A stretch of DNA of 64,000 nt, taken from positions 1 to 64,000 of the forward strand of contig NZ_FOOK01000006.1 of NCBI RefSeq assembly GCF_900113175.1. Direction: 5' to 3'. Shown here piece after piece: positions 1 through 8,530 of this stretch. Numbering within the stretch: position 1 is the first letter of the stretch; each line of letters opens with the position of its first letter. The notes beneath the pieces were generated by a model that was given only the letters and a program-made list of their open reading frames with translations, was not told where the DNA came from and made no database searches. The translations under genes were made by a program, and so were the position numbers. This DNA comes from Planifilum fulgidum (GTDB taxonomy: Bacteria > Bacillota > Bacilli > Thermoactinomycetales > DSM-44946).

Positions 1-318
1 AAGGTGTTGCGTCGCCGTTATCATCGGAGTGAGCGGTTGTACATTGTGCTGGACAACTTTTCCCCTCACCACCATAAGAAAGTCAAGACTTGGGCCCGTG
101 AAAACAACGTGGAGTTGATCTATACGCCGACATATGCATCTTGGTTAAACCGGATTGAATGTCATTTTGGCCCGCTTCGCAAGTTCGTTTTCGAAGGAAG
201 CAATTATTCATCTCATGATGAATTGGCTAAAGCCATCCAAGCATACATCCGTTGGCGCAACAAAAACAAACATCACGAAGCCATCTTAAAAGAACAAAAC
301 AAGATCAAGGTTGCCTGA
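1..318 (+). CDS. IS630-family transposase, C-terminal part (cut by window start)
   Basis: The reading frame is open from the first base and ends at 318, so the gene begins outside the window. The visible 105 residues carry the second half of a DDE catalytic core: the second Asp in VLDNFSPHH and the third acidic residue in SWLNRIECHFGPL, a spacing and context typical of IS630/Tc1-mariner transposases. The tail YIRWRNKNKH is also typical. The enzyme would cut and paste its element at TA targets. No terminal inverted repeat could be fixed downstream. It lies next to a decayed gene, so it may have taken part in rearranging this locus. Confidence 0.85.
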   Translation, partial: KVLRRRYHRSERLYIVLDNFSPHHHKKVKTWARENNVELIYTPTYASWLNRIECHFGPLRKFVFEGSNYSSHDELAKAIQAYIRWRNKNKHHEAILKEQNKIKVA

Positions 319-540
319 AGGGGCACTAGTACCAAAGCCCGCTGGGTTTTTGGTTAGATTTTCGATATAATTATCGGTAATTCCATATAGAGGAAGGAGT
401 TGAAAAGGATCTGCAAGGGGGATGGATATGAAAGTTTTTTCGAAAAAAGATTTAGTATCCGTTTCCGCAATCGTTGCAGGGAAAGGAACAGGAGAAGAAA
501 AGGCTCGACTGCGGATAACCGATGAACACCCAAAAAAAGT

Positions 541-1160
541 ATGAAAAATCGCGGGCAATGATTCCGTTTCTGCTTTACTTTCGGCCGTCGGGCTGTTTTT
601 GATGTGGCAATTTGCCGATGGGTCCAAGCCGGCCAAAGCGGTCGCAACGATCATTGCGCCTTGTGTCATGGTGCGGCTTTAGAGAGCCTGATCGGCGTCA
701 TCCCATAGGCTTGGGACCGCGCAGGAGATGGTCGTACCGCAGAAGCGGCGGAATCCCGGGCAGAGGGAACAAATCTTCACCGCCCAGAAAAAAGTATAGG
801 ACGTTCGTCTTCGGCCCCGGATTGCGCTCCATCCTTCGCGACAACGGAAGGGGATGTCAAACTTCAAGGGGATGATCGCAGCTGGAACCTGGTCAATCAA
901 AAAAATATATCGGGCATTCCATGCCGGGGAAACTTGCCAGGGGGACACAGCTGGAACAACACCGCGGCAGATTGCCGCCAGGATGGAACAAGCAATGAGA
1001 GAAGGCCCGACAGCATTCTGAACTGGAGTGTTGAAACAATGAGCTCATGCACGAAGTTATCATCCAAGATGACAACACATTTGGCACCCAGCATGGTTGG
1101 TAACGGATCATCGCGGCGGAACAGAATATATTCCATTCACTCCGCCATCTAGGAAACGCT
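541..1160 (+). pseudogene. Decayed paralogue of the membrane protein encoded at 2154-2924
   Basis: No intact frame runs through this stretch, but the DNA aligns by eye with the gene at 2154-2924. The transmembrane part matches around 565-660 (TTTCTGCTTTACTTTCGGCC against TTTCTCCTCATTTTTTGGCC, then GTCGGGCTG), the GATGTCAAACT...GATCGCAG.TGGA block matches near 855-892, and the AATTTGCCGCCATGATGGA block matches near 969-990 in altered form. Small insertions and deletions shift the frame repeatedly. The match stops near 1160, so the conserved C-terminal HRQKWIDLLLKAEVK end is missing. The remainder of 319-540 shows nothing I recognise. Confidence 0.75.
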
Positions 1161-1304
1161 CTTATCGATTTATTTTCGGTTGCAAAATGAGGTCAGCAGG
1201 CATCCGGCCCCTTTTGAGAGACCCGAAGAAAACCGGGTTAAATTTTTTCTTTTTTGCGCAATCCCTTTGAATGCCTGTATATGGAGGAAGGAGATGACGC
1301 AGCC

Positions 1305-1913
1305 ATGTTTGGAAGACGTGCTCCCTTTTTATTCGCGGCACTTCTCCTGGTTTTCACCGCTTGTTCTCAAAATCCGTCGACCCAAGAAACTGGGAACCAC
1401 CAAAAAAATGAAACAAACTCCGCGGCGAAACAATCCGCACAAAATCCCGACAATGAAAAGCATGCATTCCTCGCGCCGAAATCCAAGCTGGACCGGATGA
1501 AGGATGTCAAAATTTACGTGGATCATCGCCGCTGGAAGTTGAAAGATCAATACAAATATGCCAAGGTCAACATGACGGTGGAGTACGTCTCCGAAGTCTC
1601 CAAAAAGGAGAAGCTCACAGTACACTTTGTGAAAAACACCACCCCGGAGTTTTATGTTTCCATACAGGAAGAAGGGATCAAATTATTCGACGGCGAGGCG
1701 AAATTGAATGTATTTGATAAGAAAAAAAATGAGCAGATGTACGAGTTCATCCTGAAAAACGACAGCGCGGAGGAGGATCAGCATGAGCTGGTCCGGGTCA
1801 TCAAGGTCGAGGACGGAATCTTCGCCATCCACTACACGATGAAAAAGGCCCCGATGGCGAAAAAACATCGGCAAAAATGGATCGATTTGCTGTTGAAGGC
1901 CGAAGTGAAATAG
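1305..1913 (+). CDS. Lipoprotein of unknown function, member of a three-copy local family
   Basis: A start at 1305 is preferred because a strong GGAGGAAGGAG site lies 11 bases upstream and the protein then begins with a standard lipoprotein signal: MFGRRAPF, a hydrophobic stretch and a FTAC lipobox near residue 19. A low-complexity N/Q/K/S linker follows, then a ~130-residue domain beginning DRMKDVKIYVDHRRW and ending HRQKWIDLLLKAEVK. The same domain, with almost the same ends, closes the next gene. The protein should be anchored on the outer face of the membrane. Its function is unknown; sequence and neighbours give no enzymatic motif. Confidence 0.75.
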   Translation: MFGRRAPFLFAALLLVFTACSQNPSTQETGNHQKNETNSAAKQSAQNPDNEKHAFLAPKSKLDRMKDVKIYVDHRRWKLKDQYKYAKVNMTVEYVSEVSKKEKLTVHFVKNTTPEFYVSIQEEGIKLFDGEAKLNVFDKKKNEQMYEFILKNDSAEEDQHELVRVIKVEDGIFAIHYTMKKAPMAKKHRQKWIDLLLKAEVK

Positions 1914-2153
1914 TGCGCCGGGACCTGATGACAGCCGGCACCCGGCCGCGCCGCTTTCCAGAAGCTTGTCGCGAAAATCCGGAAAAAGGTGAAGCGGCGT
2001 ACCGGACTTTGTGATCTTCAAACCGAGGGGCATCGCACCGGTAGGACTTACAGCCATCCAATGAGCAGAAATTATTTTTAATTTCCCGGGAAAAGGGGGC
2101 CGATGCCGGAAACCTTCCTTATTCTGCCAACGCGGAAAAGGAGAGATCCTGCT

Positions 2154-2924
2154 GTGGACAACAATGAAAAGTGGTATCAAGAAACATGGGCAATCATCCT
2201 GTTTCTCCTCATTTTTTGGCCCGTCGGGCTCTATCTCATGTGGCGCCATGCCCGTTGGTCCAAAACGGCCAAGGTGGTCGTGACGATCATCCTCGTCTTC
2301 TGCATCCTTCTGTGGGTCCTGGCAATCCTGGTTGCCGTCTCGCTGTATGTGCTGGATGCCGCCTCAGGGAATGACCGTGTCGGGGAAGCGGAGAGACCCC
2401 GGGTGGAAGAAACGGGTCTTAGCCCCTCCGAAGGAAAAGACGAACAGGATTCTTCCGATCCCAATTCAAACCTTCTGTTCGACCGGATGAAAGATGTCAA
2501 ACTGTATTTCGACGATCGCAGTTGGACGTTGGGCTTCCAAAACAAAAACGGAAACAACATCATCATGGAATATGTGTTGGAAGGAGAGTCGGTCTACACC
2601 CGAAGCGAAATGGTCACGGTCAATTTCCTGGGAGACATGGCGGGCGCAACGCCGCAGCAATTTGCCGCCATGATGGAGCAATCGCTGAGGGAAGAAACCG
2701 ACGGGGATCTGGAATGGAACGTGTTCAATGAGCAAAACAACGAACTGATGTACGAGTTTATTTTGAAAAATGACAGTTGGGAAGCCGATCAGCATGAGGT
2801 GGCGCGGGTCATCGCGGTGGAAGACGGGATCTTCGTCCTTCACTACATGATCGAAGAGGCGCCGATGTCGCCGGAACATCGGCAAAAATGGATCGATTTA
2901 CTGTTGAAGGCCGAAGTGAAATGA
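2154..2924 (+). CDS. Membrane-anchored paralogue with the same C-terminal domain
   Basis: GTG at 2154 is chosen because AAAGGAGAG lies 8 bases upstream; a longer ATG form from 2103 has no such site. The product (256 aa) begins MDNNEKWYQETWAI and has two transmembrane helices in roughly residues 10-70 joined by a basic loop (WRHARWSKTAK). An acidic linker leads to an extracytoplasmic domain that starts DRMKDVKLYFDDRSW and ends HRQKWIDLLLKAEVK, as in the lipoprotein upstream. The pair probably arose by duplication with exchange of the membrane anchor (lipid versus helices). Function unknown. Confidence 0.75.
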   Translation: MDNNEKWYQETWAIILFLLIFWPVGLYLMWRHARWSKTAKVVVTIILVFCILLWVLAILVAVSLYVLDAASGNDRVGEAERPRVEETGLSPSEGKDEQDSSDPNSNLLFDRMKDVKLYFDDRSWTLGFQNKNGNNIIMEYVLEGESVYTRSEMVTVNFLGDMAGATPQQFAAMMEQSLREETDGDLEWNVFNEQNNELMYEFILKNDSWEADQHEVARVIAVEDGIFVLHYMIEEAPMSPEHRQKWIDLLLKAEVK

Positions 2925-2939
2925 TGCGCGGGACTCGGC

Positions 2940-2975
2940 GGCAGTGGACACCCGTTTCCACTGCCTTTTCATTTT
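2940..2975 (+). terminator. Rho-independent terminator
   Basis: Perfect 9-bp stem GGCAGTGGA / TCCACTGCC (2940-2948, 2957-2965) with an 8-base loop, followed by TTTTCATTTT. It closes the paralogue pair. Confidence 0.85.
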
Positions 2976-3025
2976 CACAGAAACCCCATTTCATAAAAGG
3001 ATCAAAAAGTGTTCGGAAGGGTTTC

Positions 3026-3055
3026 TTTCAACTTTCAGAGAACGAAAAATATAAA
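3026..3055 (+). promoter_or_regulatory. Candidate sigma-A promoter for dhaKLM
   Basis: TTTCAA (3026-3031), an 18-base spacer, then TATAAA (3050-3055). It is the best match between the terminator and dhaK. It would give a leader of about 125 bases carrying the cre site. Confidence 0.4.
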
Positions 3056-3150
3056 ACGGCTTTCTTTGAAGATATTTTTCGATCCCGGCGGCTGTCGAAG
3101 AACCCGGTGTCTTCAGCCCGTAAGGTTTTTTCGCGCGTATTTGCCTGCGG

Positions 3151-3166
3151 ATGTAATCGCTTTCAT
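3151..3166 (+). promoter_or_regulatory. CcpA catabolite-response element (cre) in front of dhaK
   Basis: ATGTAATCGCTTTCAT matches the Bacillus cre consensus WTGNAANCGNWNNCW at every fixed position. It lies 23 bases before the dhaK start and downstream of the candidate promoter, a roadblock position. This predicts repression of dihydroxyacetone use when a preferred sugar is present. Confidence 0.7.
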
Positions 3167-3188
3167 CCTTGGACGAGGGGGAATCGAT

Positions 3189-4181
3189 GTGAAAAAGCTG
3201 ATCAATTCGCCTGAACAGGTGGTGCGGGACATGCTGGACGGCATGGTGGCCGCCCATCCCCATCTCAAAAAACTTCCCGGCACGCAGGTCATCGTCCGGT
3301 CCGACGCCCCCGTATCCGGAAAGGTGGGGCTGGTCAGCGGCGGCGGAAGCGGCCATGAACCCGCCCATGCGGGGTATGTGGGAAAGGGCATGCTGGATGC
3401 GGCGGTGGCGGGTGAGGTGTTCACCTCCCCCACTCCCGATCAGGTGCTGGAAGCGATCAAGGCGGTGAACGGCGGCAACGGGGTTCTCCTCATCATCAAA
3501 AACTACACGGGCGACGTGATGAATTTCGAAATGGCCTCGGAAATGGCCGAAGCGGAGGGCATCCGCGTGGCGAAGGTGGTCGTCAACGACGACGTGGCCG
3601 TCGAAAACAGCACCCACACGACGGGCCGCCGGGGAATTGCCGGCACCGTCTTCGTCCACAAGATCGCCGGCGCCTTGGCATCCCGCGGCGCCTCCCTGGA
3701 AGAGGTGGAGGCGGTCGCCAACAAGGTGATCCGGCAGGTCCGAAGCATGGGAATGGCCCTCACTCCCTGCATCGTGCCGGCGGCGGGAACCCCCGGTTTT
3801 CAGCTGGGGGAGGACGAGATCGAAATCGGTCTGGGAATCCACGGGGAACCCGGCGTCTACCGTACCAAACTGATGACGGCGGAAGAGACGGCCCGCACCC
3901 TCCTCGAGCGGATTCTGGAGGACCTTCCGCTCTCGTCCGGCGAAAAGGTGGCGGTCATGATCAACGGGCTCGGGGCAACCCCGCTGATGGAGCTGTACAT
4001 CGTGAACAAGACCGTCTCCCAACTGCTGAAGGAACGGGGCATCGCCGTCCACAGAACCTTCGTCGGTCCCTACATGACCTCCCTGGAGATGGCCGGTTGT
4101 TCCATCACCCTGCTCAAACTGGATGAAGAGCTGACCGACCTGTTGGACGCCCCCGCCCGGACCGCGGCCTGGAACCAATGA
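3189..4181 (+). CDS. dhaK: Dihydroxyacetone kinase, substrate-binding subunit DhaK
   Basis: DhaK binds dihydroxyacetone as a covalent hemiaminal and passes phosphate to it from DhaL, giving dihydroxyacetone phosphate for glycolysis. GTG at 3189 follows GAGGGGG and yields 330 residues, the normal family length, beginning VKKLINSPEQVV (read with initiator Met). The glycine-rich GGGSGHEPAHAGYVG block lies near residue 51 and the substrate-binding histidine falls at 218 in GIHGEPG, the same number as in E. coli DhaK. The frame stays open upstream to 3009, but that part is not conserved. The stop overlaps the next frame, so the genes form one operon with dhaL and dhaM. Confidence 0.95.
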   Translation: MKKLINSPEQVVRDMLDGMVAAHPHLKKLPGTQVIVRSDAPVSGKVGLVSGGGSGHEPAHAGYVGKGMLDAAVAGEVFTSPTPDQVLEAIKAVNGGNGVLLIIKNYTGDVMNFEMASEMAEAEGIRVAKVVVNDDVAVENSTHTTGRRGIAGTVFVHKIAGALASRGASLEEVEAVANKVIRQVRSMGMALTPCIVPAAGTPGFQLGEDEIEIGLGIHGEPGVYRTKLMTAEETARTLLERILEDLPLSSGEKVAVMINGLGATPLMELYIVNKTVSQLLKERGIAVHRTFVGPYMTSLEMAGCSITLLKLDEELTDLLDAPARTAAWNQ

Positions 4182-4201
4182 ATCAAGGAGGCACGGAATC
4201 A

Positions 4202-4831
4202 TTGATTACGTTGAAACAGGTGGAATCGTGGCTCATCGAAGCCAACCGCATCCTGCAGGAAAAAAAAGCTTATCTGACAGAACTGGATCAAGCCATCGGC
4301 GACGGCGACCACGGCATCAATCTGGCCCGGGGGTTTCAGGAGGTGGCCAAGAACCTGTCCGATCAATCGTTCCCGGACATCGGCGCCCTGCTGAAAAGCG
4401 CGGCGATGACTCTGCTGTCCAAGGTGGGGGGCGCTTCGGGCCCCCTTTACGGGACCGCCTTCCTGAAGATGTCGACCGCCCTGAAGGATAAGGCGGAAGC
4501 CGCGCCGGAGGAGTTTGCCCGGGCCCTGGCCGAAGCCGCCGACGGCATTCAGATGAGGGGAAAAGCCCGGGTGGGAGACAAGACGATGCTGGACGTGTGG
4601 AAGCCGGTGGCCGACCTCGCCGTACAGCAGGGAGACCGGCTGTTCTGGGAAGCCCTGCTTGAATGCTCCCGCAAGCAGATGGAGTCCACGCGGGATCTTG
4701 AAGCCAAAAAGGGAAGGGCCGCCTATCTCGGACGGCGTTCCGTCGGCCATCTCGATCCGGGGGCGGTCTCCGCCCACTATCTGTTCGTGGCCCTGTCCAA
4801 CACGATGACAAGGGAGGAAGCCGCGGAATGA
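4202..4831 (+). CDS. dhaL: Dihydroxyacetone kinase, ADP-binding subunit DhaL
   Basis: DhaL holds a tightly bound ADP that is re-phosphorylated by DhaM and delivers phosphate to dihydroxyacetone on DhaK. The Mg-nucleotide site is visible as the aspartates of AIGDGDHGIN (Asp34 and Asp36 from this start), and the glycine-rich VGGASGPLYG loop follows. Two starts compete: ATG 4178, which overlaps the dhaK stop as ATGA, and TTG 4202. AAGGAGG lies between them, 10 bases before the TTG, which is why I prefer 4202 (MITLKQVESWL). Length of about 209 aa is normal. Confidence 0.93.
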   Translation: MITLKQVESWLIEANRILQEKKAYLTELDQAIGDGDHGINLARGFQEVAKNLSDQSFPDIGALLKSAAMTLLSKVGGASGPLYGTAFLKMSTALKDKAEAAPEEFARALAEAADGIQMRGKARVGDKTMLDVWKPVADLAVQQGDRLFWEALLECSRKQMESTRDLEAKKGRAAYLGRRSVGHLDPGAVSAHYLFVALSNTMTREEAAE

Positions 4832-5217
4832 GCTACGTGGGCATCGTGCTGGTTTCCCACAGCGCGGAGCTGGCGGAGGGGCTGAAAAAACTGCTCAAAC
4901 AGGTTCAGCCCCACGTCCCCGTCGCGGCCGCCGGCGGAGGAAACGAGGGTGAAATCGGCACGAGCATGGAAAAGATCGCCGCAGCCATCGAGTCGGTCCG
5001 TTCCGAAAAGGGGGTGGCGGTCTTCATCGACCTGGGCAGCGCCTTGCTCAACGCGGAAATGGCCATCGAAGGGCTGGACGAACCGGAAAAGGTGCGCATC
5101 GCCGACGCGCCGCTGGTGGAAGGCGCCTATGTGGCCGCGGTGGAATCGGGATGCGGCAGCTCCCTGGAGACGGTGCTGCAAAAGGCCCGGAAAGCGAAAG
5201 ACATGAAAAAGCTTTAA
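4828..5217 (+). CDS. dhaM: PTS-type phosphotransfer subunit DhaM
   Basis: DhaM takes phosphate from the general PTS protein HPr and passes it to the ADP on DhaL. The 129-residue protein is only the EIIA-Man-like domain: it opens MSYVGIVLVSHS with the phosphorylated histidine at residue 11, and keeps the VFIDLGSALLNAEMA stretch. The HPr-like and EI-like extensions of the E. coli protein are absent, as is usual in Firmicutes, so the kinase must use the cell's own HPr. The start overlaps the dhaL stop by four bases. Confidence 0.93.
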   Translation: MSYVGIVLVSHSAELAEGLKKLLKQVQPHVPVAAAGGGNEGEIGTSMEKIAAAIESVRSEKGVAVFIDLGSALLNAEMAIEGLDEPEKVRIADAPLVEGAYVAAVESGCGSSLETVLQKARKAKDMKKL

Positions 5218-5270
5218 AGCCCGGTAAAGGATCGTTCGGGCACCGGCTGGCCATCCCGGAACGCAATCAA

Positions 5271-5309
5271 AAAAAGGGAGCCCTTGGCGTGCCAAGGGCT
5301 CCCTTTCTT
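5271..5309. terminator. Bidirectional terminator between dhaM and the monooxygenase gene
   Basis: A 13-bp stem AGGGAGCCCTTGG / CCAAGGGCTCCCT (5275-5287, 5292-5304) with T-rich sequence on the right and an A run on the left, so it can end transcription from both strands. Confidence 0.85.
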
Positions 5310-6504
5310 ACGCCCGGACCCGCTCCTCCCAATCCACCCGGTAGGAGTATAGCCAGTCGTGGGCATTGGGGCTGGCGAACAGCTTGAGGAAAAAGGGCAT
5401 GGTCGCATCCCGCAGCCAGAGCAGGATCCGATTGGACACGGCCTTGTTGTTGCCGATGCTCCGCGAGTACCGGACCACCTTTTCCGCCCTCGGTCTGCGC
5501 AGGCGTTCGAAGGCGGCAAGCGCCTCGGCCGGATCGGGCAGATCCCGGAGGCAGCGGGCCAGGACGATCGCATCCTCCAGGGCCAAGGAGGCTCCCTGCC
5601 CCGCGTGGGGCGAGGTGGCGTGGGCCGCGTCCCCGATCAGGACCACGGGACCCCGGTGCCAGGCGGGTTGAAAGGGAACATCGTAAATCGGGTACATGCC
5701 GATGTCCCCTTCGGTGGATCGGATGATCTCCCGGACCGGTTCGGGATCTTCCGCGTGCCACTCAAGCAGCATCTCCCGCCGCGCGTCGTTGGACAATCCG
5801 CCAAGCGCCCCGCGCGTTGTCGCCTCTGGATGCGGGAGATTGCTGAACCAGTAGATCTCGCCGGACGGTTTCACCAGATAGCCGAAAAAGGCCTTCTTGC
5901 CGAAGATCATCCTCTGGACCCCCGGCGTCGGGGAGAGGCTCGGGTTGTAAGCGAACCCGCCGCAGCTGAGCAGGCCGGTGTATGCGGGGGCGGGAGCTTC
6001 GGGAAAAACAATCCGGCGGGTGCGGGAATGAATGCCGTCACACCCCGCCAGAAAATCGCCCTCCGCCTCCGTTCCGTCCGCAAACCGGGCAAGGACTCCC
6101 CCGCCCGCCGGAAATTCAATATCCTCCAGTTTCTTTCCGTACTCCACCCGGATCCCCTGACGGACCGCCTCCTCAAGGATCGCCTCCTGCAACAGCCACC
6201 GCTTGATGATGATCCCATGCCTCCCCCTGGAACCGTTATACACTTCGCCGAGGCGCTTGCCCCTCCCGCTGATCATCACCATGCGGGCGAAGGGAAACCC
6301 CTTCTCGGTCAGGGGTTGATCGATGCCCAGCGTCCTGAGCACGTCCAGGCCGTTGGGAGCCACGTTCAGAAACAGGCCGGCATACCGCGAGGGAGAAGGC
6401 TTTGTCTCGTACACCACCGCGTCGATGTCCGCCCGTTTGAGAAACAGGGCCAGGGCGGGACCGGCGATTCCGCCGCCGATAATGAGAGCCTTCCGCTTTT
6501 TCAT
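5308..6504 (-). CDS. FAD-dependent monooxygenase (UbiH/PHBH-like)
   Basis: Class A flavoprotein hydroxylase that would use NAD(P)H and oxygen to hydroxylate an unidentified, probably aromatic substrate. The start at 6504 (MKKRKALIIGGG) has GAAAGGGG upstream; an ATG at 6522 would sit inside that site. Visible signatures are the FAD dinucleotide fold IIGGGIAGPALAL with the ribose-binding acid at the end of the second strand (VVYE), the DG motif CDGIHSRTR near residue 160, and the GD motif LIGDAAHATSPHAGQG near residue 290. At 398 aa the length is typical. It is followed by a shared terminator and preceded by a related enzyme; both face away from a MarR regulator. Confidence 0.85.
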   Translation of the reverse strand: MKKRKALIIGGGIAGPALALFLKRADIDAVVYETKPSPSRYAGLFLNVAPNGLDVLRTLGIDQPLTEKGFPFARMVMISGRGKRLGEVYNGSRGRHGIIIKRWLLQEAILEEAVRQGIRVEYGKKLEDIEFPAGGGVLARFADGTEAEGDFLAGCDGIHSRTRRIVFPEAPAPAYTGLLSCGGFAYNPSLSPTPGVQRMIFGKKAFFGYLVKPSGEIYWFSNLPHPEATTRGALGGLSNDARREMLLEWHAEDPEPVREIIRSTEGDIGMYPIYDVPFQPAWHRGPVVLIGDAAHATSPHAGQGASLALEDAIVLARCLRDLPDPAEALAAFERLRRPRAEKVVRYSRSIGNNKAVSNRILLWLRDATMPFFLKLFASPNAHDWLYSYRVDWEERVRA

Positions 6505-6538
6505 GATGAAAACCCCTTTCAATGTTCGGAAATGGGCG

Positions 6539-7854
6539 TTACTTGTTCCCCTGATCCTTGAACATCCTCCGTTTCAGGGGAGGGATGGCGTTGACGAGAC
6601 GGAAAAGGGTCTTGACCGTCGCGAGGGCGAACGCGTTGTCGGACACGGCCTGGTTCATGGCCCGCAAGGAGTTTTTGACCGCCTCGAAACCGTAGCGGAT
6701 CATTTCCACCTCGTAGTCGTGGACCGCCTGGAGAAGCGATTTCTCTCCGCGCTGGGCGGCAACCAGATTTCGGCACAGGAGGGCGGCGTCTTTCAGGGCC
6801 GTGTTGGCGCCGATGCCGCGAAACGGGGTCATGCTGTGAATGGCGTCTCCGATCAGGGTGATGTTTTTCGTGCCCCAGTGGGCAATTGGAACGGAGCTGC
6901 GGATCGTCACCGGAGTGATGGCGGACGGATCGGTGAAATGAACGAGGCGCTTCAGATTGGGATGCCAGTCCGCGATCATCTCTAGGACGACGCGGCGGAG
7001 GATGGTTCCGTCGAGGTCCTTCAGCTCCGCCGGCAGCCCGAACTTTTCCCTCCGGGCGCTGAACCCCCACATGGCGAAGTCCGCCGTGTTATCGTGCAAC
7101 AGGCCGGGCGGAAGCGCGACGGGGTTCCCGTCCTCTCCGGCGAAACCCGGCAAGCCCTCCGGACCGTCGCCGAACTCGTGCACCGCGAGGAACATGCAAT
7201 GTCCGTTGGGTGCCAGGATGGAAGCGGGGCCGTCAAAGAGACGGGGAGGAAGCAGGGATCTCGTTTCCTCCGTCAGTGGAAGTTTTCCCATCACCGCCCG
7301 GACCCCCGTGTCGATCACATCCGCATGGGGCAGGAATTGCCTGCGGACCCTTGAATGCACGCCGTCGGCGGCGACGAGCAGATCCCCCGCGGCGGAGGAA
7401 CCGTCCTCGAAGAACGCGGTGACCCGGCCGTCGTCCGCCACCTCGTAATGGGTGAACTTCTTGCCGAAGCGCAACCGGTCGCCCAAACCGGCAAGCAATA
7501 CCTGCCGCAGGGTGATCCGGCTCACCGATTTGTGACTGTCGATCGGATCCGGAGCCTCCGACGTGTCACCGACAGACAGCAATTCCTCCATTTTTTCGGT
7601 GAAGAAACTGTAGCTGTCCCCTTTCCCTGACGTGGCCAAAAAACGTCAAAAAGGCGCGGAGGCAGGCATGCCTGAAGGGCGCGGCTCCCCTCGGGATTGA
7701 TGTGAATCCGGTATCCCTGAAGGCGTGACGCGGGGGATGGGTCCCGTTCGAAGACCGTCGCGCGGATCCCCGCCATTTTCAGCCCCTGGGCCAGACACAA
7801 TCCGCCGATGCCCCCACCGATGATGAGCACATGGGGCGAAGAAGTCGTCGACAT
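6539..7854 (-). pseudogene. FAD-dependent monooxygenase, frameshifted
   Basis: The N-terminal part (from 7854, MSTTSSPHVLIIGGGIGG) reads in one frame and the rest (VLLAGLGDRLRFGKKF, the DG motif ADGVHSRVR and the GD motif LIGDAIHSMTPFRGIG) in another. The switch lies in a run of six A on the plus strand at 7638-7643. One more T in the coding strand gives DVF-LATSGKGDSY and a continuous enzyme of about 438 aa. The break may be a real mutation or a homopolymer sequencing error. If functional it would be a second class A hydroxylase in the same MarR-linked cluster. The downstream piece has an in-frame TTG at the break, but it would lack the FAD fold. Confidence 0.75.
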
Positions 7855-7940
7855 GATGAACCCTTCCGGAGATTGATGCGCTCCGTGATGATCGGGATGT
7901 CGTCTGATATAATGGAGTTTTATCGAAAATCTTATTTCGA

Positions 7941-7983
7941 AAGATAATCATAACGAAAATCAATTATCTTGATTATCAAGATA
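7941..7983. promoter_or_regulatory. Palindromic operator region between monooxygenase and marR genes
   Basis: A perfect 19-bp palindrome TATCTTGATTATCAAGATA lies at 7965-7983, 28 bases before the MarR start. A second inverted repeat, AAGATAAT (7941-7948) and ATTATCTT (7963-7970), overlaps it on the left. Size and form fit MarR-family sites such as those of MhqR. The site is placed to control both divergent directions. Confidence 0.65.
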
Positions 7984-8010
7984 TTTACATTCTAACAGGA
8001 GGCCGATACC

Positions 8011-8484
8011 ATGTCAACGGGCACACGGGAAGAATTGATCCAACATTTGACCGGCAGTCTGATGCAGGAGTACAGCCTGAGGGTGATCCTCTTCCACCAA
8101 ACCGTCGCCGAAAATCTCGGGCTCAACGTGACGGATCACAAATGTCTGGGGCTGCTCGCCAACACGGGTCCGATCACCGCGGGACGGCTGTCCGAGTTGA
8201 CCGGCCTTTCCACCGGCGCCATCACCACGGTCATCGATCGCCTCGAAAAAGCCGGTTTTGCCCGGCGCGAACGGGATCCGAAGGATCGCCGGCGCGTCAT
8301 CGTGCGCCCCCTCATGGAAAAGGCGGAGGAGAAAATCGGGCCGATCTTTGAATCCCTGCAGCAGTCCATGAATCATCTGTGCTCGCGGTATCAGGACGAG
8401 GAACTGGAACTCTTGATCGATTTCCTTCAGCAGTCCATGCGGATCATGGAGAAGGAATCCGAACGCCTCAAAAAAACCCTTTGA
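8011..8484 (+). CDS. MarR-family transcriptional regulator
   Basis: Dimeric winged-helix repressor of the MarR type, 157 aa. The recognition helix region is GRLSELTGLSTGAITTVIDRLEKAGFARRERDPKDRRRVIV (residues about 57-97); the DPKDRR wing is the family hallmark. The start follows AACAGGAGG by 8 bases. It is divergent from the two FAD monooxygenases and has a palindrome directly upstream, so autorepression together with control of the oxygenases by a phenolic or quinone-like ligand is likely. The ligand is inference. Confidence 0.88.
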   Translation: MSTGTREELIQHLTGSLMQEYSLRVILFHQTVAENLGLNVTDHKCLGLLANTGPITAGRLSELTGLSTGAITTVIDRLEKAGFARRERDPKDRRRVIVRPLMEKAEEKIGPIFESLQQSMNHLCSRYQDEELELLIDFLQQSMRIMEKESERLKKTL

Positions 8485-8530
8485 TCAAACCGGGCCTTCC
8501 GGCAACCCGGTCTCCAGGGAGGAATCGCAA

